Positions 54,405 through 63,177 of a stretch of 64,000 nucleotides of DNA are shown in pieces. The DNA comes from Aurantiacibacter atlanticus. Lineage in GTDB: Bacteria; Pseudomonadota; Alphaproteobacteria; Sphingomonadales; Sphingomonadaceae. Where the stretch lies: positions 868,001-932,000 of the forward strand of contig NZ_CP011310.1 of assembly GCF_001077815.2 (NCBI RefSeq), in the 5' to 3' direction. Every line of letters begins with the position of its first letter. Positions within the stretch are counted from its first letter, which is position 1. A program made the position numbers and the translations under genes. The notes under the pieces are model-generated. The model searched no databases. It was not told the DNA's origin and was given only the letters and a program-made list of their open reading frames with translations.

Positions 54405-55198
54405 GTCGCGGTCCCGGCAGGTGTCACCACCATTCCGGCCTGTTCGATTGCAAGCTGCGCAAGTTCCACGAAATGGTCATGCAGCAGCGAGGTCGAGGCG
54501 ATCAGTGCAGCGATCCCTGCCAGCACACTGGCGGGCAGGCCAAGCGCAAAAAGATTGAGCGACGGGGCAGAACGGCCGATTACGCCCGTTACCAGCTGCA
54601 CGAGCAACAGCACCAGAGTGACGGGCAGGGCGATGGCGACCGCGGTGGCCAGAGCCTGCGTGAAAAAGCTGGCAACCAGCCAGCCGCGCTGTGCCAGATC
54701 CCAGTCGGAACCGGGAGGGAACATCACATAGCTTTCCACCACAAGCCGCAGCCACAGCAGATGGCCGCCGATTCCCAGGAAAAGCAGGGTTAGAGTCACG
54801 CTGAACATCTGCCCCACCACGCCGGACTGGCTGCCGCTGGAAGGATCGACGGCGGTGGCCATGGCCATACCCATGCCGCCTGCAATCTGTTCACCCGCAA
54901 TCATGGGAGCGGTGAAGGCAATCTGGAGGACCATGCCCAGTGTGAAGCCGATCACTGCTTCCACCAGCAGCGAGATGAAGGTGGGCAACGCCAGCATGTC
55001 GGCGGGTATTTGTACTGGCACCCAGTTTAGAATGAAAACCGCCATCGCGCCTGCCAGCACCGTACGCACCTGTGGCGGCACCAACCGTGCGCCGAATATG
55101 GGCGCGGCGAGAATTGCGGCGCCTACGCGCACCATCACGAAGATGAGCGCCCACAGGTCCGCCTCAATCGCGCTAAGACCAAAATGCGGCAGATTCAT
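54401..55198 (-). CDS. fliR: Flagellar export gate protein FliR
   Basis: A core membrane protein of the FliPQR gate; 265 residues and about six helices. It starts MNLPHFGLSAIEADLWALIFVMVRVGAAILAAPIFGARLVPPQVRTVLAGAMAVF, then QIAFTAPMIAGEQIAGGMGMAMATAVDPSSGSQSGVVGQMF, a typical conserved stretch. ATG 55198 overlaps the fliQ stop (ATGA-like); the longer in-frame reading lies in fliQ. Confidence 0.95.
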   Translation of the reverse strand: MNLPHFGLSAIEADLWALIFVMVRVGAAILAAPIFGARLVPPQVRTVLAGAMAVFILNWVPVQIPADMLALPTFISLLVEAVIGFTLGMVLQIAFTAPMIAGEQIAGGMGMAMATAVDPSSGSQSGVVGQMFSVTLTLLFLGIGGHLLWLRLVVESYVMFPPGSDWDLAQRGWLVASFFTQALATAVAIALPVTLVLLLVQLVTGVIGRSAPSLNLFALGLPASVLAGIAALIASTSLLHDHFVELAQLAIEQAGMVVTPAGTAT

Positions 55199-55470
55199 TG
55201 TAAGCTCATGGTGGCGATACGAGCGAAGATTTCCTCCGTGAAATCGCCGATCAGGCCGAACATGCTGGCCCCCATAAGCACCAGAACCACGGCTACCATC
55301 GCCAGTTTGGGCACGAAGGTGAGCGTCTGTTCGTTCACCGAGGTTGCCGCCTGGATTACGCCGACCAGCAACCCCACGGCCAAAGCTGCTATCAGAATCG
55401 GAGCTGCCACCAATGCTGTGGTCCACAACATGCGGTCGGTCAGCGCAAAAAGTGCAGAGCCTTCGTCCAT
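55195..55470 (-). CDS. fliQ: Flagellar export gate protein FliQ
   Basis: A 91-residue protein of the FliPQR gate with two helices: TALVAAPILIAALAVGLLVGVIQAATSVNEQTLTFVPKLAMVAVVLVLMGASMFGLIGDFTEEIF. The Q-A-x-T-x-x-x-E-x-T-L motif is the family hallmark. 13 bp after fliP. Confidence 0.96.
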   Translation of the reverse strand: MDEGSALFALTDRMLWTTALVAAPILIAALAVGLLVGVIQAATSVNEQTLTFVPKLAMVAVVLVLMGASMFGLIGDFTEEIFARIATMSLQ

Positions 55471-55483
55471 CGCTCGTCTCCTT

Positions 55484-56251
55484 TTAGCCGAAACTCATCG
55501 CGAGCGAGCCCATCAGCAGCGCCCACCCATCGACGAGGACGAACAAGAGCAATTTGAAGGGCAGCGATATGATGGTGGGAGATAGCATCATCATGCCAAG
55601 GCTCATCAGCACACTGGCCACGACAAGGTCGATCACGAGGAAGGGCAGGAACAGCATGAAGCCGATCTGGAATGCGGTCTTCAATTCGCTGGTGACGAAG
55701 GCAGGAAGAAGAATGGAGTAGGGGATATCCTCAGGACTTTCGAACTGCTGCTGTCCTGCCATATCGGCGAACATCCCCAGATCGGTCTCGCGCGTCTGGC
55801 GGATCATGAAACTGCGGAAGGCATCGCCTGCGCGGACGATTGCCTCATCGGCCTCGATACTTTCGGCGGCATAGGGTTCGATCGCCTGCGTGTTCACCTG
55901 CTCCAGTGTCGGCCCCATGACGAATAGCGAAAGAAAAAGCGACAAGCCTATCAACACCTGATTGGGTGGCGATTGCTGCAAACCCAGCGCTTGGCGCAGG
56001 ATGGCCAGCACGATGATGATGCGGGTAAAGCTCGTCATCATCAGGACCAGCGCGGGCAGAATGGTAAGCAGGCCCATGACCAGCAACAATTGCAGTGATA
56101 GGGAAAGTGGCGTGTCCTCGCCACCAGCCGCGCCTTCCATCGCGCGTTCCAGCGCGCCGCCGATCCCTGCTGCCGGCGCGGCCTGAGCGATATCAGGTGC
56201 AAGCATTGTCAGCGCAGCGATCGCAATTGCAACCAGGCACGCCCGATTCAC
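55484..56251 (-). CDS. fliP: Flagellar export gate protein FliP
   Basis: A 255-residue gate protein with a cleavable signal peptide ([24 protein letters not shown]). [72 protein letters not shown] is the FliP signature, with [45 protein letters not shown] later. Its ATG overlaps the fliO stop by 4 bp. Confidence 0.97.
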   Translation of the reverse strand: MNRACLVAIAIAALTMLAPDIAQAAPAAGIGGALERAMEGAAGGEDTPLSLSLQLLLVMGLLTILPALVLMMTSFTRIIIVLAILRQALGLQQSPPNQVLIGLSLFLSLFVMGPTLEQVNTQAIEPYAAESIEADEAIVRAGDAFRSFMIRQTRETDLGMFADMAGQQQFESPEDIPYSILLPAFVTSELKTAFQIGFMLFLPFLVIDLVVASVLMSLGMMMLSPTIISLPFKLLLFVLVDGWALLMGSLAMSFG

Positions 56252-56526
56252 GGGTTCGGCTCCACCACCGGGGGGCTCGGCTCGGCTTCGGCCAGCCGGA
56301 CCAGCCCCTGCTTGCTTGCACCGACAAGGATCTCGCGGCCGTGGAATTCAATCACCGCCAGCCGCATGCCGGGTGCCAGCATGGTTGTTTCTATCAGTCG
56401 CGCGCTTTTTGATCCATTGCGCGCCGTCATCCCGCCCTGGGTCTTTTTGGCTAGCCACAGGCTACCCCAAATTAACCCTGCCAGGAGGGGCAGAAGCAGT
56501 AGCAGCTTGGCGATATACCAAAGCAT
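56248..56526 (-). CDS. fliO: FliO-like flagellar assembly protein
   Basis: A short 92-residue FliO: an N-terminal membrane helix ([24 protein letters not shown]) and a cytoplasmic part with [39 protein letters not shown], the conserved FliO core (l.p...l.lv...g..lllGv....i). FliO helps FliP assemble. Identified by motif and its position between fliN and fliP, overlapping both. Confidence 0.85.
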   Translation of the reverse strand: MLWYIAKLLLLLPLLAGLIWGSLWLAKKTQGGMTARNGSKSARLIETTMLAPGMRLAVIEFHGREILVGASKQGLVRLAEAEPSPPVVEPNP

Positions 56527-56834
56527 CAGGCATTTTCCGCCAGTGGTGCGGAACGCTCTTCGGCACGGCGATCCTCGCCCGAGCGACGCTCCGAGATCAT
56601 CTCGACGATGCGCAGCGCGAAACGTCCGCCTTCGGTTATCACTTCACCCTTGGCGATGGGTTTGCCGTTCACATAGATATCGAGCAGTTCGTCGATCTGC
56701 CTATCGAGTGGGACGATCGAATCCTCCACCAGTTCCAGAACGTCCCTGAGTGCCAGCCGGGTGCGGCCAAGCTCAACTGTAAGCGATACGTCGACATCTC
56801 GGATCAGGTCGAGCCCGCGCAAATTATCGGTCAT
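56526..56834 (-). CDS. fliN: Flagellar motor switch protein FliN
   Basis: A 102-residue C-ring protein. The SPOA domain is DLIRDVDVSLTVELGRTRLALRDVLELVEDSIVPLDRQIDELLDIYVNGKPIAKGEVITEGGRFALRIVEMI, a close match to FliN. The C-terminal tail (SERRSGEDRRAEERSAPLAENA) is charged and probably disordered. ATG 56834 overlaps fliM by 11 bp; the stop overlaps fliO by 1 bp. Confidence 0.95.
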   Translation of the reverse strand: MTDNLRGLDLIRDVDVSLTVELGRTRLALRDVLELVEDSIVPLDRQIDELLDIYVNGKPIAKGEVITEGGRFALRIVEMISERRSGEDRRAEERSAPLAENA

Positions 56835-57720
56835 TGATTTGGTCCTTTTTATTCCAGGCAATGGAGGTGAGGCGCAGCGCCAGCGCGCCATCCGACGCGC
56901 CGATTTCTCCCCGTGCAATTTCGGTATCGTCCAGCCGCAGCGCGATGTTCCTGCCGATGGCGAGAGGAATGGTGTCGCCGGGCCGCAGGTTGGAAATGCG
57001 CGAAACCGGCAGTTCCAACCGCGCCAGCATGGCGGTGAGCGGAAGCGGAATATCCGCAAAAGGTTTGGCGTCGGGACGTCGCTTGTCGCCCCCAGCTCTT
57101 GCGGGGCGCGTGTCTGCATTGTCATTGAGCAGCAGCGCAGCGTGCCCCTCTCGCAAGACCAGATGCAGATGCCAGGGTTCGGCATCGTTGAGGGTGATCT
57201 GCGCGCGGAACACAAAGAATGTGTCGGGATCGCTCAAGGGAATGAACTTACCCATCACATCGCTGCGTGCCCGCAGTGCCAAGGCATCTGAAAGCTCGAA
57301 TGTGCTGGCCCACGCCCTGCCAATGCCATTGACGGCACGGCTCAGCGTCATGTTGGCCGATGCAGGGAGCTTTTTGGGGCTCACTGCCGACCAGTCCCCC
57401 TTGCCGCCGAAAACCTGATCGGTCAGCACCAGCGCGCTGTGATAATCGAGCGAAGCCAGAACCTGCGCGCCACCGGTGTCCACAAGCTGGAAATTGGCCG
57501 CTGCTGGCGCGATGAACTTGTGCAGCTTTGCCGCGGGTGCCTTTCCCACCTTGTCGATATTGACCTGTAGCGAGGTTCGCCCAATCAGCTCGCCAAGCTC
57601 CTTCGTCAGCGCGGCAGACAGCCGCGTCGTGCAATCGCCCAACGCCTTGGCTAGCTCGCCCGTTTCAGGCGGACGCTTAGCAAGCAATTCGCTGTGCCGG
57701 GCGAGCGGAAGCTGCGCCAT
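56824..57720 (-). CDS. fliM: FliM-type motor switch protein lacking the canonical N-terminal CheY motif
   Basis: A 298-residue FliM-type protein, shorter than the usual 320-350. The middle CheC-like domain runs over LHKFIAPAAANFQLVDTGGAQVLASLDYHSALVLTDQVFGGKGDW, and the C-terminal SPOA domain has FADIPLPLTAMLARLELPVSRISNLRPGDTIPLAIGRNIALRLDDTEIARGEIGASDGALALRLTSI. The N-terminus MAQLPLARHSELLAKRPP lacks the LSQ.EIDALL motif that binds CheY-P in well-studied FliM. ATG 57720 is the only start clear of fliL. Confidence 0.87.
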   Translation of the reverse strand: MAQLPLARHSELLAKRPPETGELAKALGDCTTRLSAALTKELGELIGRTSLQVNIDKVGKAPAAKLHKFIAPAAANFQLVDTGGAQVLASLDYHSALVLTDQVFGGKGDWSAVSPKKLPASANMTLSRAVNGIGRAWASTFELSDALALRARSDVMGKFIPLSDPDTFFVFRAQITLNDAEPWHLHLVLREGHAALLLNDNADTRPARAGGDKRRPDAKPFADIPLPLTAMLARLELPVSRISNLRPGDTIPLAIGRNIALRLDDTEIARGEIGASDGALALRLTSIAWNKKDQINDR

Positions 57721-57737
57721 CGAGGGGCTTTTCTTCT

Positions 57738-58316
57738 TCACTGGACCAGGAACGTGCGGAAATAGACTGCATCCACGCCGCCGAACCCTTCCTGTTCTTC
57801 CAGAACGCGGTTGATGGCGGCGGCCAGACGTTGCTTCAGCCTTTCCTTGCCTTCCACGGTAAAGACATCTTCTTCCATCGTGTCTGCCAACTCGACGAGT
57901 ATGGCAGAACGGATCGCCAGCTCGTGCATCCTCAGCCACTGGATTACACGGCCATCATGACGGGTGGACGCCGCCAAACTCATCTGCACGAGAGCAGGCG
58001 AATCCTTGAGATTAGAGGTAAAACCTTCCTCAAAGCTGTAATAAGCGGTGCGATATTCACTGCCACCTTCGCCATGTACGGATGCGGTGGAGGAATCGTC
58101 TTCGGGCGCAAATGGGTCAGTATCATCCTTGCCGACCAATTGCGGCACGTCAGGACCATGATCGCTCTTGCTTGGGCCAACCAGTCCCGATGCCACGGCG
58201 CCATAGGCGCCCCCCGCGCCCACTCCCAGCAGCACGGCTGCGCCGATAATCAGCTTCATTTTGCTGGATTTCTGTTTGCCCTCGGCGGTGCCCTCAGCGG
58301 GTTTGTTCTTGCTCAT
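57738..58316 (-). CDS. fliL: Flagellar basal body-associated protein FliL
   Basis: A 192-residue inner-membrane protein supporting the stator. A basic start (MSKNKPAEGTAEGKQKSSKMK) and one helix (LIIGAAVLLGVGAGGAYGAVASG) are followed by an acidic linker and the periplasmic FliL domain: YYSFEEGFTSNLKDSPALVQMSLAASTRHDGRVIQWLRMHELAIRSAILVELADTMEEDVFTVEGKERLKQRLAAAINRVLEEQEGFGGVDAVYFRTFLVQ. 21 bp after fliK. Confidence 0.95.
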   Translation of the reverse strand: MSKNKPAEGTAEGKQKSSKMKLIIGAAVLLGVGAGGAYGAVASGLVGPSKSDHGPDVPQLVGKDDTDPFAPEDDSSTASVHGEGGSEYRTAYYSFEEGFTSNLKDSPALVQMSLAASTRHDGRVIQWLRMHELAIRSAILVELADTMEEDVFTVEGKERLKQRLAAAINRVLEEQEGFGGVDAVYFRTFLVQ

Positions 58317-58337
58317 CTATCTAACTCCGATGGTCGG

Positions 58338-59780
58338 TCAGGCGAACAGGGCGTTGTCGCGTTTGGGATTTTTGCGAGCGGCAGTGTCACTTTCTCGATC
58401 GGCTTCGTTTTCACGAGGTTGCGATTGCACGGTGTTGGCGCGCTGGGCTTCTGCATGGCGTTGTTGTCCATCTCCCTGCGAGTGTCCGGCAAGCGGTCCA
58501 CCAGATGCAGCGGTGCTGTGTTGCGGTGACGAAGATTGGCTGCCCTGCTGGTTTGTCTGGGCATGCGTCATTTCTGCGCGGACAGTCTCCGTCGGGATGT
58601 TTGCAGGCCGTTCCGCCAAGGCGGTATGCACGGCAGGGGCGAACCCGGCATGGGCATTTGCCAGCGCGACTTTCAGCGCGCCGCCATTGACATCGAACTG
58701 CATGGAAACCTGGCCAAATTCACGGTGCATCACTTGCATCTCTGCGCGCCCTGGTCGCGCCAATTCACGCGCTTCTGCGAGACGTTCTACCACCAGACCG
58801 AAATCGTGGCGTTGCGGGGCTGGTGTAGCGGGGGAGGTGACATCTGTACTGTTTGCGACAATCAATGGTCGCGGTGTTTCCGCGATCTGGGGCAGGGGGG
58901 CAGGGGCGGCGGCTTGTGATAGCTGCGAAACGCCGGGGGCATGAGCTTGTGAGCCGCGCGACGACAGATTTTCTACACTCCCTTCGCCGGCCGCAGCCGC
59001 TACTGGCATTGGGGCGTTCAAGCCCCGGCTTTTTTCGAAATTCCGCAGGATCTCGACATGGCTCGCGGAGGCTGGAGGCAGGTCAATCTGCAACGGGTTA
59101 GCACGCGTTGCCTGTTCGGCAGAGAGCATCGAGGGAGCTCCCCCCGGCGCGGCCTGCAATACCGGCGAAACAACATGGGCCATCTGTGATGTAGCAGCAT
59201 TCGCCTGCAAATTCGCACGAAGGGGAACGGTGAATTGTAGCTGCACCGAAGACGTAGCCGGTTCTATCCTGGCAGGATTGCCCTTGTTAGCGGGAGGAGT
59301 TTCGATTTCCTGCGTATTTTCCCGCAAAACCGAGTGTGTCTGCGCAGCGATCCGTTCGCGCTGAGAAAGCTGGGCATCTGCAGCAGGCTGAGGACGCAAT
59401 GGGGCTTCAGCAGGCGCAGCGCTACCCCCGACATCGGGCGCGGCAGATCGCGTCTCCAGAAGGGTCTGCGGCATAGGGGAGGCTGTTGTCAGGACCTGTA
59501 GTGACGGGTCGTCTTGCTCCGCATCAAACACCTCTTCGGCAATACCCGGCAATTGCGCGCCGCTTTCGAGCGGCAAGATATTGCCGCCCGGCAATGGCAG
59601 CATCTGTTCATCGCTGGCGCACTGAACCGTTCCGGTAAGCCGCAGGGTAAGCGAGTACGTATCGGCGAAACTGTCAAAAACCCCGGTTTCAAGGGGTTTT
59701 GGACCGTTTCTAGCGGACGTGATCGTGTCTGCCGCCGTGGCAGTGGGCTTTGTCGAGAATAGGCTTTCAATCGCGTTCAA
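58338..59780 (-). CDS. fliK: Flagellar hook-length control protein FliK
   Basis: A 480-residue molecular ruler. The first 330 residues are low-complexity, rich in Ala, Pro, Gln and Ser. The Flg_hook core is near residues 350-405 (LARPGRAEMQVMHREFGQVSMQFDVNGGALKVALANAHAGFAPAVHTALAERPANIPTE). The tail is Gln/Ser/Arg-rich. Assignment rests on this core and on its place between fliJ and fliL, since FliK sequences diverge strongly. Confidence 0.85.
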   Translation of the reverse strand: MNAIESLFSTKPTATAADTITSARNGPKPLETGVFDSFADTYSLTLRLTGTVQCASDEQMLPLPGGNILPLESGAQLPGIAEEVFDAEQDDPSLQVLTTASPMPQTLLETRSAAPDVGGSAAPAEAPLRPQPAADAQLSQRERIAAQTHSVLRENTQEIETPPANKGNPARIEPATSSVQLQFTVPLRANLQANAATSQMAHVVSPVLQAAPGGAPSMLSAEQATRANPLQIDLPPASASHVEILRNFEKSRGLNAPMPVAAAAGEGSVENLSSRGSQAHAPGVSQLSQAAAPAPLPQIAETPRPLIVANSTDVTSPATPAPQRHDFGLVVERLAEARELARPGRAEMQVMHREFGQVSMQFDVNGGALKVALANAHAGFAPAVHTALAERPANIPTETVRAEMTHAQTNQQGSQSSSPQHSTAASGGPLAGHSQGDGQQRHAEAQRANTVQSQPRENEADRESDTAARKNPKRDNALFA

Positions 59781-59807
59781 TTGTCGTGTCCCGGCAAAAA
59801 TTCAGGT

Positions 59808-60233
59808 TCACGAAGGTCTTTTCAATTTGCGTGCCAAACTCGTCGCCTCACGCGATTGGACGCGCATTTTTTCCTCTCGCTGATGGATGGAGAGGTTTTC
59901 GTCGGTTATTTCGAACCGTCGTCCCGCCAAACGTAAATGCGACACGGCGGCGCGATAGGAATGTTTTGCCCGGAGGGCTTCGTCTGCTGTGTTGCCTCGG
60001 ATGCCTTCCAGCCCTGCTGTGAATTGTAGCTGGAGGCCAAGCGCTGTCCCGTCACCGGCATCCCTGCGCGCGGAATAGCTGGCGGCGATATCCGAACTGC
60101 GGTCTTGCAATGCCAGCAGCTTGCCATGCATATCTTGCGCTTGCGCAGCCTTCACTGCTGCCTGCCGCTTCTCCACCTCGCGCATTCGGACGACGCGCTG
60201 CAGCAGCCTTATCTGGCGATTACCTGCCGGCAT
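59808..60233 (-). CDS. fliJ: Flagellar export protein FliJ
   Basis: A 141-residue coiled-coil protein, mostly helical and charged (LLQRVVRMREVEKRQAAVKAAQAQDMHGKLLALQDRSSDIAASY ... HQREEKMRVQSREATSLARKLKR). It resembles FliJ in length and composition and overlaps the fliI stop by 14 bp, the usual fliI-fliJ order. It acts as the stalk of the FliI ATPase. Confidence 0.85.
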   Translation of the reverse strand: MPAGNRQIRLLQRVVRMREVEKRQAAVKAAQAQDMHGKLLALQDRSSDIAASYSARRDAGDGTALGLQLQFTAGLEGIRGNTADEALRAKHSYRAAVSHLRLAGRRFEITDENLSIHQREEKMRVQSREATSLARKLKRPS

Positions 60234-61557
60234 CGTCCATCAACCCCGCCAGTGCGGCAGCCGATTCCGGCAGGGAGAAATTCTCTCCTGCATCTTGCGC
60301 AAGGAAATTCTGGATCGGTTGCTGCAACGCCATTGCCCGGTCCAGCTGCGGGTCGGTTCCAGCCTGGTAGGCCCCCATCAGCACGAAATCGCGATTGCCT
60401 TCATGCGCTGCGATCAGGCCGCGCAATGCGTTGGCGTCGCTCCGGTGACCGGGCGCCGTCACGTCGGTCATCACGCGGCTGAGCGAGGCGGGAATGTCAA
60501 TTGCGGGATAATGCCCGCGCTGTGCGATATCGCGGCTCAACACGATATGCCCGTCCAGGATGGCACGTGCGGTATCCACAACTGGATCGGACTGGTCGTC
60601 TCCATCGGCAAGTACGGAATACAGTCCGGTGATCGCCCCGCCGCTGGTGGCGGAATTGCCTGCACGCTCGATCAATTTGGTGATGGTGGCAAGGGCAGAA
60701 GGGGGATAGCCGCGCGCCGCGCCTGTCTCCCCCAGCGAAAGCGCGATCTCGCGGGAGGCATGGGCAACACGGGTCAGGCTATCGAGCACCAGCAACACGC
60801 GCTTTCCCTGCGCGCGGAAATACTCGGCCAGCGATGTGGCCAGCTGCGCGCCGCGCAGACGAAGGTTTGCTGCGTGATCGGACGGAACAGCAACAACGAT
60901 TGTGCGCCCCCGCTTTGGACCGTGCATATGTCGTCCGACAAAATCGGAAACTTCGCGCGCCCGTTCCCCGATCAGTCCGACAATAGCGATATCACAATCC
61001 GCACCGCGCACCATGGTGTCGAGCAGGACGGATTTGCCGACGCCAGATCCGGCAATCACGCCCAGCCGCTGCCCCACGCCCATTGTGGCGAGTGCATTGA
61101 TCGCACGGACACCACAGTCGAAGGGTTCGATGACACTGGAGCGTTCAAGCGCGCTTTCGCGCTTGCCGCCCAACAGCCAGTTGTTGCGCGCTTTCACTGG
61201 CGGCCCACCATCTATCGGCTGGCCCTGGCCATCCACTGCGCGCCCCAGGAATTCCTCGCCAACCTGCACCACGCCGGGACGCCCCTCGGCACGCACAAGC
61301 GCACCGGGTTGCAGGCGCACCGTATCGCCCAGCAGCATCATCAGGCTGCGCCCGCCGCGAAAGCCAACCACCTCGGCGGCCGGAGCGGCTTCGTCTGCGC
61401 GTGTCTGAACGCGGCAAAGCGTGCCGATGGGCGCGTTCAGGCCGGAAACTTCTATTAGCCCGCCATCACAATTCACAATCCGACCAAGACGGACGGGCGC
61501 AAAAACCGGTGCGGCGCGGGCGATCTGCGATAGCACATTTTCCGCCGTATTCAGCAC
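60220..61557 (-). CDS. fliI: Flagellum-specific ATP synthase FliI
   Basis: The ATPase energising export, related to F1-beta. Walker A is GVIAGSGVGKSVLLDTM, Walker B is VLLVLDSLTRVAHASREIALSLGE, and GRHMHGPKRGRTIVVAVPSDHAANLRLRGAQLATSLAEYFRAQGKR is the conserved mid-region. ASLSRVM near the end matches the FliI C-terminal domain. 445 residues from GTG 61557, which overlaps the fliH stop by 7 bp; an in-frame GTG at 61590 is an alternative. Confidence 0.95.
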   Translation of the reverse strand: MLNTAENVLSQIARAAPVFAPVRLGRIVNCDGGLIEVSGLNAPIGTLCRVQTRADEAAPAAEVVGFRGGRSLMMLLGDTVRLQPGALVRAEGRPGVVQVGEEFLGRAVDGQGQPIDGGPPVKARNNWLLGGKRESALERSSVIEPFDCGVRAINALATMGVGQRLGVIAGSGVGKSVLLDTMVRGADCDIAIVGLIGERAREVSDFVGRHMHGPKRGRTIVVAVPSDHAANLRLRGAQLATSLAEYFRAQGKRVLLVLDSLTRVAHASREIALSLGETGAARGYPPSALATITKLIERAGNSATSGGAITGLYSVLADGDDQSDPVVDTARAILDGHIVLSRDIAQRGHYPAIDIPASLSRVMTDVTAPGHRSDANALRGLIAAHEGNRDFVLMGAYQAGTDPQLDRAMALQQPIQNFLAQDAGENFSLPESAAALAGLMDDAGR

Positions 61558-62192
61558 AGCCCCAGCGCCTCTCTCAGCGCGAGGCGCCACTCCTCTGGGC
61601 CACCTTGAACCACGCCATCGGGCGTCTCAAACACCACGGTGCCGCGTTCCTGTCCCGGTTCGCAGATAATGGTCCAGCGGGAGGCGAAATCCTGATCGAG
61701 AAGAGGAATGTCGTCCGGATGCAGGCGCAGTGTTATATCGCCCACTTCGCCGCCAATCATGGCAGCGGCGGACAGGCAGCGGTGTTGCAGGGCATTGGCA
61801 TCGAGCGCCAGCGGCGCGAGTGTCGCCTCGCAAAGCGCCGCGACAGCCTCGGCCATGTGCTGGGCGAGTTGCTCGTGCAATCGTTCGTCAAGACGCTGGA
61901 AGGCCAGATTCAACGCTGCGCGCGCAGCACCCTCGCTGGCCATTTCCTCCAGAGCTGTCTCTCGTCCGCGCCGTTCAGCATCGGCAAGAGCATCGGCCAG
62001 CACGGCGTCGGCTTGCTCCTGCGCGATGTCGACCGGCGGTGGAGCCGCAGTCGTGGCGAAACGCGGATCGGGCTGGAAACCGCCGCTTTCGCAAAGCGCG
62101 GTAAACCAGGGTTTCGCGGGAGCCGGCGTATCGCCCAAGGTTGATGCGGCAGGGGCGAAACTCGTCAGCGGTTCAAACGAATTCGCCATCAT
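61551..62192 (-). CDS. fliH: Flagellar assembly protein FliH
   Basis: A 213-residue regulator that binds FliI. The middle is a long Ala/Glu-rich helix (VDIAQEQADAVLADALADAERRGRETALEEMASEGAARAALNLAFQRLDERLHEQLAQHMAEAVAALCEATLAPL) followed by VGDITLRLHPDDIPLLDQDFASRWTIICEPGQERGTVVFETPDGVVQGGPEEWRLALREALG. That C-terminal domain is FliH/YscL-like. It overlaps fliG by 20 bp and fliI by 7 bp. Confidence 0.9.
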   Translation of the reverse strand: MMANSFEPLTSFAPAASTLGDTPAPAKPWFTALCESGGFQPDPRFATTAAPPPVDIAQEQADAVLADALADAERRGRETALEEMASEGAARAALNLAFQRLDERLHEQLAQHMAEAVAALCEATLAPLALDANALQHRCLSAAAMIGGEVGDITLRLHPDDIPLLDQDFASRWTIICEPGQERGTVVFETPDGVVQGGPEEWRLALREALGLC

Positions 62193-63177
62193 CGGCCCCC
62201 AGACTGATTTCGCCGTCGTCGGCCAGTTTACGGGCGATCTTGATCACTGCATCCTGGGCCGCGAACATTTCTGATTTCTTCAGGCGTCCACGCTCCTCTA
62301 TTTCGTCCCTCACGCCGTCGGCGGCGCGGCTGGACATGGCGGCGAAGAACGGCTCGCGCTCGCCTTCCGGCAGACCCTTGAGTGCATCGACCAGCACTTC
62401 GTTTTCTACTTCGCGCAGCAGTTTGCCCATAGCCATCGGCTCCAGTTCGAAGAGCATCTCGAAGGTGAACATCTCGGCCTCGATCGCGCGGGCAAGCTCG
62501 GCATCCTTCTGGGTGATGGCAGGCATCACTGTTCCGCTGACAGAGCGAGCGGCCATATTGATCAGTTCCGCCGCCTCTCGCGCGCCGCCCATTGCCAGCG
62601 CGCTCTTGCCAAAGCGTTGCGAGATGCGCTGTGACAGCAATTCGTCGAGCATGTCCATCGCATGACCTGATGCCTGTCGCATGCGTGCGATCCGCTCCAC
62701 CAGGTCCGGCTGGATCGCTTGCGGCAATAGCGACAACAACTCTGCCGCAGGTTCTGCATCCAGCAGCAACAGCAGTACGGCAATGGCCTGGGGATGCTCA
62801 TCTTCCACCAGCGGCAACAGCACTGCAGGCGCCAACCAGCGGGCCAATTCCAGCGAGCGGGTAGGGCCAGCGGGCGTGATCCGCTGCATGATGGAATCCG
62901 CTTTCACCTCGCCCAGCGCCCGCGTCATGCGCTGTCTGACCTGTGCGGGCCGGTCATGCGCGGTCATGGTGTTGTCGTCGGCAAGCTTGACGAAGCCTTC
63001 GATGGCCCCAGTGATTCGACCAGGGTCGACATCGCCCAGCGCGATCATCTGCTCACCCAATTGCTGCAATTCGTTGGGTTCGAGGGAGCCGAGCAGCCTT
63101 GCGGCCTCGGCATCCTCCATCAGCATCAGGATAACGGCGGCACGTTCCGCATTGCTGACAGTGTCCAGATCGGTCAT
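62173..63177 (-). CDS. fliG: Flagellar motor switch protein FliG
   Basis: The C-ring torque protein, 334 residues. N-terminal AAVILMLMEDAEAARLLGSLEPNELQQLGEQMIALG, middle LPLVEDEHPQAIAVLLLLL (EHPQxIA), then MFTFEMLFELEPMAMGKLLREVENEVLVDALKGLPEGEREPFFAAMSSRAADGVRDEIEERGRLKKSEMFAAQDAVIKIARKL. The torque-helix Arg, Asp and Glu (SSRAADGVRDEIEERG) are kept. Its start overlaps the fliF stop by 4 bp. Confidence 0.96.
   Translation of the reverse strand: MTDLDTVSNAERAAVILMLMEDAEAARLLGSLEPNELQQLGEQMIALGDVDPGRITGAIEGFVKLADDNTMTAHDRPAQVRQRMTRALGEVKADSIMQRITPAGPTRSLELARWLAPAVLLPLVEDEHPQAIAVLLLLLDAEPAAELLSLLPQAIQPDLVERIARMRQASGHAMDMLDELLSQRISQRFGKSALAMGGAREAAELINMAARSVSGTVMPAITQKDAELARAIEAEMFTFEMLFELEPMAMGKLLREVENEVLVDALKGLPEGEREPFFAAMSSRAADGVRDEIEERGRLKKSEMFAAQDAVIKIARKLADDGEISLGADDGEFV

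Noticed and set aside
60121..61458. Plus-strand open frame of 445 codons opposite fliI and fliJ
   Set aside because: It is the mirror of the fliI coding frame in high-GC DNA; the product is Cys/His/Arg-rich with no motif, whereas fliI has full ATPase motifs.
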